DNA of 6,746 bases. Origin: Thermofilaceae archaeon (GTDB lineage: Archaea; Thermoproteota; Thermoprotei; Thermofilales; B69-G16). The number at the start of each line of letters is the position of its first letter. Position 1 is the first letter of the stretch. A model generated the notes under the pieces. The model did not search any database. It was not told the DNA's origin and worked only from the letters and a program-made list of their open reading frames with translations. The translations under genes were made by a program, and so were the position numbers. Location: the NCBI GenBank assembly GCA_027017165.1, contig JALURF010000008.1, positions 1 to 6,746 of the forward strand, given 5' to 3'. Shown piece by piece: positions 1-4,215 of the stretch.

Positions 1-296
1 GGAGAGGATATACGCCAATTATAATCTTAATTAGCGACGGCTTTGCAAATGTGCCTTTAGTGGAAAAGAGCGTTAAGGATTACGTGCCTCTGGGAGGGGA
101 TCCGGCGATTAGGTCCCTCCTACAGGTGGCCAAAAATATTTCTAAAAAGAAAATAGAGACGGTTGTGATAAATACCCGTCATATGGAAGGGGATCCAAGA
201 GTTATCGGTCCTAAAGATATGGGGACTCGTATTATGATGGCGATTGCTATGATAACTAGAGGCACGTATATAGGCTTAGAAACCGATAGAAGCTAG
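1..296 (+). CDS. Mg-chelatase-like VWA-domain protein, C-terminal fragment (5' truncated by window)
   Basis: The frame is open from base 3 to a TAG at 294-296, giving 97 residues with no need for a start inside the window; the GTG at 51 is internal. The visible part begins with a hydrophobic strand followed by SDGFAN, the 'T/S-D-G-x-x-N' segment seen in von Willebrand A domains of magnesium/cobalt chelatase ChlD/BchD-type proteins. A GGDP turn, a helix, a second buried strand (ETVVINT) and a C-terminal helix then follow, in the order usual for the end of that domain. The metal-ion-dependent adhesion site DxSxS motif and any AAA+ part would lie upstream of the window. In this family the VWA subunit works with an AAA+ partner to insert a metal or remodel a client; which one applies here cannot be told. 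It converges on the minus-strand phosphoribosyltransferase-like gene and their stop codons overlap in CTAG. Family call fairly sure, substrate unknown. Confidence 0.72.
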   Translation, partial: RGYTPIIILISDGFANVPLVEKSVKDYVPLGGDPAIRSLLQVAKNISKKKIETVVINTRHMEGDPRVIGPKDMGTRIMMAIAMITRGTYIGLETDRS

Positions 297-1378
297 AGTT
301 TACTCAACGCCTCTTTTAATCCGTGATGTCGTTTCTCAAATACTTCATCAATCCACTCGCTGTACCATGGCGCGGATTTAGTTAATTCTCGAAGTTTCTT
401 CAGCAGGTGTAAGCTTTTCTCTAAATGTCCTTTGATATTTCCATGTTCGTAGCCATGACCGTTAAATAAGACATCTTGGCGTTCGCTCCAATCTCCTGGT
501 TGATCCATGCCGGGCGCGTACTCTGATAGCATTCTCTTCAAAGTGAGCATATCTACTATTGCTCCAATGGATTTTACTTCCCCTTTCTCACTCCAGTAAC
601 TTTCGTCTGGACCGTAGAGTGGCATATCATACATGTTATATGCCAGCGGCGTTACGTCTTGCATAGCGAAGACATAGACAGTTTTTATTCCAAGTTTACG
701 AGCTGTGTCGTGAATTTTCTCTATTCCATTTTTGGATAAAAAGCCGTAGAGGATTAGCTCTTCAATATGAGCTTCATTTTTTACAAGCTCATCGTATGCA
801 GTTTTTAAAGCAGCTTCTAGAGAAAGTCCGGTAGCTACAGTGTCGGCTATCATTAAAGACGTTTCACCTCTAGGCATATTCTCGAATTTCTTAAACGGTA
901 CGATTACTCGGCGTTGAACGTGATCTCTGTAAGACCCTATCTCGTATCTCACTCTCACGAAAGCCTCGCTATACGGTATATTTAGAGAGGATAACGCTTC
1001 GTGTAGCATATACCCCAGTGATGCTCTCAAGATGTGTAGAAATACTATGGGCTTATCTAAAGTTATCAATTGCTTCATAGCATTAACAGCTTCTACAGCG
1101 GCTTTAAAGTTTAAATTTAAGAATTCTTTTCCAACGATTTCAGGCTCAGCTGCTATGCGAGCTCCCTCCATAGTATCAATAATGTATATTTGCAAATTCT
1201 TGTAAGCTGTTTTTACTCGAAAAACTCTGGTGTTTTCTGATGGCTTGACAAGAAGCTCCGTGGAGTCAACGTCAACGTTACTTCCTTCTATAATTTTTTC
1301 GAGTAACTTATCGATGTTCTCTATGGGCTTCAAAGTGCCCTTCCTATCTATAACAGCTCTGATATATATTGTTATCAT
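293..1378 (-). CDS. Phosphoribosyltransferase-like protein (UPRT-type PRPP loop) with extra N- and C-terminal regions
   Basis: 361 residues from an ATG at 1376-1378. The core (about residues 75-260) resembles type I phosphoribosyltransferases, closest to uracil phosphoribosyltransferase: an ILRASLG segment at 116-122 parallels the UPRT 'ILRAGLG' segment, and IADTVATGLS at 177-186 parallels the UPRT PRPP loop 'DPMLATGGS', with one acid (D179) followed by a non-acid. A region near 251-259 (DMPLYGPDE) could take the place of the uracil-binding 'GDAGDR' segment but does not match it. UPRTs are usually about 210 residues; here there is an N-terminal part of some 75 residues and a C-terminal part from about 265 that is helical and His-rich at 308-324 (H308, H312, H318, H324). 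I do not recognise those extensions. The nucleobase or other acceptor is unknown, and it may not be a uracil enzyme at all. It is transcribed divergently from the DUF92 gene across a 115-base promoter region and converges on the VWA gene. Confidence 0.62.
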   Translation of the reverse strand: MITIYIRAVIDRKGTLKPIENIDKLLEKIIEGSNVDVDSTELLVKPSENTRVFRVKTAYKNLQIYIIDTMEGARIAAEPEIVGKEFLNLNFKAAVEAVNAMKQLITLDKPIVFLHILRASLGYMLHEALSSLNIPYSEAFVRVRYEIGSYRDHVQRRVIVPFKKFENMPRGETSLMIADTVATGLSLEAALKTAYDELVKNEAHIEELILYGFLSKNGIEKIHDTARKLGIKTVYVFAMQDVTPLAYNMYDMPLYGPDESYWSEKGEVKSIGAIVDMLTLKRMLSEYAPGMDQPGDWSERQDVLFNGHGYEHGNIKGHLEKSLHLLKKLRELTKSAPWYSEWIDEVFEKRHHGLKEALSKL

Positions 1379-1424
1379 TTTAATTCAGACAATTACAATA
1401 GAATTACTAGCAACGATATTAGTA

Positions 1425-1432
1425 ACTATAAA
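1425..1432 (-). promoter_or_regulatory. Putative TATA box for the phosphoribosyltransferase-like gene
   Basis: On the minus strand this reads TTTATAGT, preceded by a purine-rich GTGAAATC that could serve as BRE. A start about 26 bases downstream would fall near 1402 and give a leader of roughly 24 bases before the ATG at 1378. That leader has no GGTG-type ribosome binding site. The match is only fair, so this is a tentative call. Confidence 0.35.
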
Positions 1433-1449
1433 CGATTTCACTGCGAATC

Positions 1450-1459
1450 TTATAAATAA
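1450..1459 (+). promoter_or_regulatory. Putative TATA box (TTATAAATAA) for the DUF92 gene
   Basis: TTATAAATAA is a close match to the archaeal TATA consensus and follows GCGAATC, a plausible BRE. It predicts a start near 1480, 14 bases before the GTG at 1494. A second, weaker A/T box, TTAAATAT at 1463-1470, is placed so that transcription would begin almost at the GTG and the message would be leaderless. Which one is used cannot be decided from sequence. Together with the minus-strand box it fills the 1379-1493 intergenic region, where I see nothing else. Confidence 0.5.
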
Positions 1460-1493
1460 CCGTTAAATATCTCTATGAATTTCTCTTGGCTAG

Positions 1494-2390
1494 GTGTTCC
1501 CATTGCCCACGGAGTACGTAATACAGCAGACATTACTAGCGCTAACCCTTTCGATCCCTATAGGTTACGTAGCATATAAACGCCGTGGTCTATCCTTAGG
1601 CGGCGTAGTAACGGCTATAGCAATTGCCATAACTGTCTTCCTAACAGGATGGCAGACTTTCCTCATATTTCTCCTCTTCTTCCTATCTTCGACTTTGCTG
1701 ACAAAATGGAGATATAAGGTTAAGGAGGAAAAACAAGCGGCAGAGACAGGGCAAGGGAGAGGATGGAGACAGGTTATAGGCGCGGGTGGCATAGCCTCGG
1801 TTTTCGCTTTGGCTTTAGCAGCAAACCTTGTTAATCGATGCTATAATCCAGAGCCTTCACCACTGCTCAAAGCATTTTTCACTGCAATGCTGGCAGCTAT
1901 AGCCACATCTAACGCCGATACCTGGGCTGTTGAAGTAGGCGCTGCTTTCAATAGAGAACCCAGGTTAATTACTAAACCTTGGGTTCGAGTACCCGTAGGA
2001 ACTTCGGGGGGAGTAACCATTATAGGAGAACTGGCTTCGATGGCAGGCTCTTTGCTCATATCTCTCGCCGCTTTGACGCTTTACTGGATTTCCTCCGCCT
2101 ATCAATTATATCCTTGGAGTATTTTCGCGGTAAGTCCTCTCCGCTTAGCTTTAATAGTTTTTATCTTCGGATGGCTGGGCGAGATATTGGACAGTGTGGT
2201 AGGCGCAACTCTACAAGTTAAATACTTTTGTCCCCGCTGTAAGAAACTGACCGATAAGAAAATCCACAAGTGTGGTTTGAAAACTAAGTATTATGGCGGA
2301 TTCAAAATAGTGAGCAACGAAGTTACGAATCTAATAGCAACTTTTATCTCATCGACCATAGCTTTTGTTTGCTCCTTCTATATTCTTTAG
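1494..2390 (+). CDS. DUF92/TMEM19-family polytopic membrane protein (possible isoprenyl-phosphate kinase)
   Basis: 298 residues from GTG at 1494; an in-frame TAG at 1491-1493 rules out a longer start. Several hydrophobic stretches (about 8-27, 37-70, 95-112, 125-140, 172-198, 208-228, 279-297) indicate a multi-pass membrane protein. The family signatures are all present in order: FFLSSTLLTKW (62-72) followed by a charged loop, RQVIGAGG (92-99), NADTWAVEVG (140-149), PVGTSGGVT (167-175), a GEILDSVVGATLQ segment (229-241) and NEVTN (275-279). A cytosolic-looking loop carries C246-x2-C249 and C260. The family includes plant VTE6, which phosphorylates phytyl phosphate to phytyl diphosphate; an analogous role on an archaeal isoprenyl or polyprenyl phosphate is inference only. 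The last 47 bases overlap the end of the convergent LOG-like gene. Family assignment is strong, the reaction is not established. Confidence 0.88.
   Translation: MFPLPTEYVIQQTLLALTLSIPIGYVAYKRRGLSLGGVVTAIAIAITVFLTGWQTFLIFLLFFLSSTLLTKWRYKVKEEKQAAETGQGRGWRQVIGAGGIASVFALALAANLVNRCYNPEPSPLLKAFFTAMLAAIATSNADTWAVEVGAAFNREPRLITKPWVRVPVGTSGGVTIIGELASMAGSLLISLAALTLYWISSAYQLYPWSIFAVSPLRLALIVFIFGWLGEILDSVVGATLQVKYFCPRCKKLTDKKIHKCGLKTKYYGGFKIVSNEVTNLIATFISSTIAFVCSFYIL
2344..2390. other. 47-base tail-to-tail overlap of DUF92 and LOG-like genes
   Basis: The last 15 codons and stop of the DUF92 gene (membrane segment ATFISSTIAFVCSFYIL) are antisense to the last 15 codons and stop of the LOG-like gene (charged tail YRRSKQKLWSMR). 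Both ends look like genuine, in-family C-termini, so the overlap appears real and no frameshift is needed to explain it. No terminator is visible on either side. Confidence 0.6.
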
Positions 2391-2928
2391 CTAGAAGATA
2401 AGCCTTTTCAGCCGCCTCTATAGGATCCTCGGTAAAGAATACTTTAACTATCTTCTTATGATCGAAGTAGCCGTTTTCGGCTATATTCTTCAAGTTATCT
2501 GAGGGATACCCGGTCCCCGTTAATACAACAAGAGGTTTAGCGGCCGCATATGCTAAGAGGGCTTCTATCATAGTCCCTATACCTCCTCCCAATACCACGA
2601 AGCTATCGCTACTACGGACTAGTGGTATACTTCTAGCTTGGTAAGTCATACCCGTTTTTAGTGCTATGGTGTTGTATGGGTTCCAACGGGGGTGTTGTGG
2701 AGGTACATCTTCTGCTTCGAGAGGAAGGACTCCAACTACTGCTCCCCCCATTTCACTAAACTCCTTCGAGATTACTGTCATCAGTCCTCCGCCTCCTCCA
2801 GTTAATAGAGCCACTTCATCTTTAAACTCCGCGAGCTTTCTGGCAAAAACCACAGCCTTACTAAGAGCTTCGGGGCGAGGTTTTACATCGCTCGAACACG
2901 CAACACCTATATGAACTAGCTTAGCCAA
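2344..2928 (-). CDS. LOG-like (TIGR00725/SLOG) Rossmann-fold nucleotide-binding protein
   Basis: 194 residues from TTG at 2926-2928, chosen because the first beta strand (LVHIGVACSS) starts directly after it and a GGTGAT ribosome binding site sits 3 bases upstream. The fold signatures of the LOG/lysine-decarboxylase-like group are present: LLTGGGGGLM (41-50), R99 in TYQARS, and GGGIGTMIE (114-122), corresponding to the family's 'R...' plus 'PGGxGTxxE' active site with E122 retained; the Pro is replaced by Gly. Length and motif pattern fit the shorter TIGR00725 branch rather than classical plant LOG. Characterised LOG enzymes hydrolyse nucleoside 5'-monophosphates (cytokinin riboside monophosphate) to base and ribose 5-phosphate; the archaeal substrate is unknown and a pure nucleotide-binding role is possible. 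It is divergent from uppP with only 10 bases between starts. Confidence 0.85.
   Translation of the reverse strand: MAKLVHIGVACSSDVKPRPEALSKAVVFARKLAEFKDEVALLTGGGGGLMTVISKEFSEMGGAVVGVLPLEAEDVPPQHPRWNPYNTIALKTGMTYQARSIPLVRSSDSFVVLGGGIGTMIEALLAYAAAKPLVVLTGTGYPSDNLKNIAENGYFDHKKIVKVFFTEDPIEAAEKAYLLAKEYRRSKQKLWSMR
2907..2914 (+). promoter_or_regulatory. Weak TATA-like box (CTATATGA) that could drive uppP
   Basis: CTATATGA lies inside the start of the LOG-like gene. Its centre is about 28 bases before the uppP ATG, so transcription would begin within a few bases of the start codon, giving a leaderless message. The motif is weak. Because the start codons of the two genes are only 10 bases apart, some uppP promoter must lie within the LOG-like coding sequence unless it is read through from farther upstream. 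Confidence 0.3.
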
Positions 2929-2931
2929 GTT

Positions 2932-2937
2932 ATCACC
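2932..2937 (-). promoter_or_regulatory. Ribosome binding site GGTGAT supporting the TTG start of the LOG-like gene
   Basis: GGTGAT on the minus strand matches the archaeal anti-Shine-Dalgarno target and lies 3 bases before the TTG at 2926-2928. It decides in favour of this unusual start codon. Confidence 0.6.
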
Positions 2938-2938
2938 G

Positions 2939-3736
2939 ATGAAAAATAGTTGGTCTCCACTACTATTTATACTACTTGGACTCCTACAGGGGTTTCTAGA
3001 ATGGTTACCTGTGAGCAGCAGTGCCCAAGTTATGATTCTATCCGCTTTGCTGGGGTATGGGTTGGTAGAGAGTTTTGAAATAGCCTTCTCCCTTCACTTA
3101 GCCTCAGGGCTCGCCGCTCTTTCCTACTTATACTTCAGAAGATCTGAAAGCGCTTTTCCGAGGGCAGATCTTAGAGGTGGATTAGAGAACCCGTGGATTA
3201 AAATTGCGGTATCGGTTTTCATAAGTTTCGTCGTAGCGTACCCTCTTCACCTTTTGACGAAAAAAGTTCTTGAAGGTATAAGTCTGGATATTGCCATGGG
3301 GATTATAGGCGTTTTACTGCTCGTAACTGGCCTACTAATGTCGAGAAAAAATCCGAGATTTAAAAAGAACCCTTCTTTCAGCGACCTTTTAATCGCTGGA
3401 ATATGCCAAGGCTTCTCTATCTTGCCCGGTATAAGCCGCTCCGGTATAACTTTTTCTGTATTACTTTTGTTAGGAGTTGAGAAAACCTCTGCTCTACTCT
3501 GGTCCTACTACATAGGAATCCCAGTGGTGTTCGCTGCTGGCTTATACAACATTTTAGAAATAGAATCGTATATCCGGCTGAGCTATATTTTAGCTTCGAG
3601 CTTTGCAGCTTTCATCTCCGGCCTAGCTTCCATTGGGGTTATGCTGGAGATCGCGAAAAAGGTCGAGTATAGCCATCTTACAATATCTCTAGGACTACTT
3701 TACGTTATTTCATCGATTGCCTTATTTATCTTCTAA
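2939..3736 (+). CDS. uppP: UppP/BacA-family polyprenyl-diphosphate phosphatase
   Basis: 265 residues from ATG at 2939, a normal length for the family, highly hydrophobic with about seven or eight membrane segments. Two family signatures are clear. The first, LGLLQGFLEWLPVSSSAQ (13-30), aligns without gaps to the E. coli N-terminal active-site region; E21 and S26-S27 are kept, but E17 is Gln and H30 is Gln. The second, PGISRSGIT (163-171), supplies the conserved Ser and Arg (S166, R167) of the other half-site. The enzyme removes the terminal phosphate of a C55-type polyprenyl diphosphate on the outer face of the membrane, returning the carrier for another cycle; in an archaeon without murein the carrier would be a dolichyl-type lipid used for N-glycans. 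Whether the Gln substitutions leave activity intact cannot be told. The Nudix gene follows after 14 bases. Confidence 0.9.
   Translation: MKNSWSPLLFILLGLLQGFLEWLPVSSSAQVMILSALLGYGLVESFEIAFSLHLASGLAALSYLYFRRSESAFPRADLRGGLENPWIKIAVSVFISFVVAYPLHLLTKKVLEGISLDIAMGIIGVLLLVTGLLMSRKNPRFKKNPSFSDLLIAGICQGFSILPGISRSGITFSVLLLLGVEKTSALLWSYYIGIPVVFAAGLYNILEIESYIRLSYILASSFAAFISGLASIGVMLEIAKKVEYSHLTISLGLLYVISSIALFIF
2964..2971 (-). promoter_or_regulatory. TATA box (TATAAATA) of the LOG-like gene, inside the uppP coding sequence
   Basis: The minus strand reads TATAAATA here, an excellent archaeal TATA box. A start about 26 bases downstream falls near 2940, giving a leader of about 12 bases that contains the GGTGAT ribosome binding site. 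On the plus strand the same bases encode residues 9-11 of UppP (LFI), so promoter and membrane-protein coding share this DNA. Confidence 0.6.
3722..3729 (+). promoter_or_regulatory. Possible internal TATA-like box (TTATTTAT) ahead of the Nudix gene
   Basis: TTATTTAT is centred about 26 bases before the GTG at 3751, the spacing expected for a leaderless archaeal transcript, and the 14-base gap to uppP carries no ribosome binding site. It lies in the last codons of uppP, where A/T-rich Leu/Ile/Phe codons could produce it by chance. Co-transcription with uppP is equally possible. Confidence 0.25.
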
Positions 3737-3750
3737 AATTTTAATACTTC

Positions 3751-4212
3751 GTGACTATAGAGGCGACTCTCTGCTTCATATTTAGAGGAAATAAAGTGCT
3801 ATTGATATATAAGAAAAGGGGATTCGGAAAAGGCAAGCTGAACGGCGTAGGCGGAAGAGTAGAAAAGGGCGAAAGCCTCGAAGAAGCTATTAAACGAGAA
3901 GTGTTGGAAGAGGTTAATCTACGAGTAAAGGATTTAGAACATGTAGGCGTGTTGGAGTTCTATTCCAGTAATCCAGAGCCGGATTGGAGAGTACACGTGT
4001 TTAGGACTCGCACTGCTGAAGGAGTTCCCATGGAGAGCGAAGAAGCTAAACCTCTCTGGTTTAAGGTAGACGAGATACCATATGATTCGATGTGGGAGGA
4101 TAGTAGGATATGGCTGCCTCTCCTGCTTCAAGGCAAGAGATTTAAAGGAAAGTTTTGGTTTGACGATGAATATAGTGGAATGTTAAGATATGAAATTGAA
4201 GAATTAAGCTAG
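3751..4212 (+). CDS. MTH1-like Nudix hydrolase (oxidised purine dNTP pyrophosphatase-type)
   Basis: 153 residues from GTG at 3751. The Nudix box spans G35-L57 (G35-x5-E41-x7-R49-E50-x2-E53-E54), with catalytic glutamates intact but N56 where the consensus has Gly. Beyond the box the protein resembles human MTH1 (NUDT1, 156 residues) closely from memory: KKRGFGKGKLNGVGG (21-35) against MTH1's KKRGFGAGRWNGFGG, VHVFRT (81-86), MESEEAKPLWF (94-104), MWEDS (114-118) and WLPLLLQGKRFKGKF (121-135). N31 and D117 correspond to MTH1 Asn33 and Asp119 that read the base; MTH1 Asp120 is Ser118 here. MTH1 hydrolyses 8-oxo-dGTP and 2-hydroxy-dATP to monophosphates, protecting the nucleotide pool; a similar cytosolic role is likely but specificity may differ. 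It follows uppP by 14 bases and overlaps the GlmU-like gene's end by 9 bases. Confidence 0.87.
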   Translation: MTIEATLCFIFRGNKVLLIYKKRGFGKGKLNGVGGRVEKGESLEEAIKREVLEEVNLRVKDLEHVGVLEFYSSNPEPDWRVHVFRTRTAEGVPMESEEAKPLWFKVDEIPYDSMWEDSRIWLPLLLQGKRFKGKFWFDDEYSGMLRYEIEELS

Positions 4213-4215
4213 CTT
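4204..4215. other. Convergent 3' overlap with 10-bp perfect palindrome (AAGCTAGCTT)
   Basis: The Nudix gene ends in TAG at 4210-4212 and the GlmU-like gene ends in TAA at 4204-4206 on the other strand, so they share 9 bases. Bases 4206-4215 form the perfect palindrome AAGCTAGCTT centred on the shared region. It is too short, without a T-tract, to be called a terminator. Confidence 0.5.

Noticed and set aside
51..296. GTG at 51 as the start of an 81-residue small protein
   Set aside because: The frame is open to the window edge, and the residues before it (hydrophobic strand and SDGFA) belong to the same VWA domain, so the gene starts upstream.
1230..1466. Plus-strand open frame running out of the antisense of the phosphoribosyltransferase-like gene
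   Set aside because: Mostly antisense to a well-supported coding region, low-complexity hydrophobic translation, and it covers the promoter region; no ribosome binding site.
2666..2914. Plus-strand open frame antisense to the LOG-like gene
   Set aside because: The opposite strand encodes the conserved GG-rich LOG motifs; the Pro/Ser/Thr-rich translation here is the usual shadow of such codons.
3737..3750. A/T-rich uppP-Nudix gap (AATTTTAATACTTC) as a terminator
   Set aside because: Only a four-base T run and no hairpin; 14 bases between co-oriented genes fits co-transcription or an internal promoter better.
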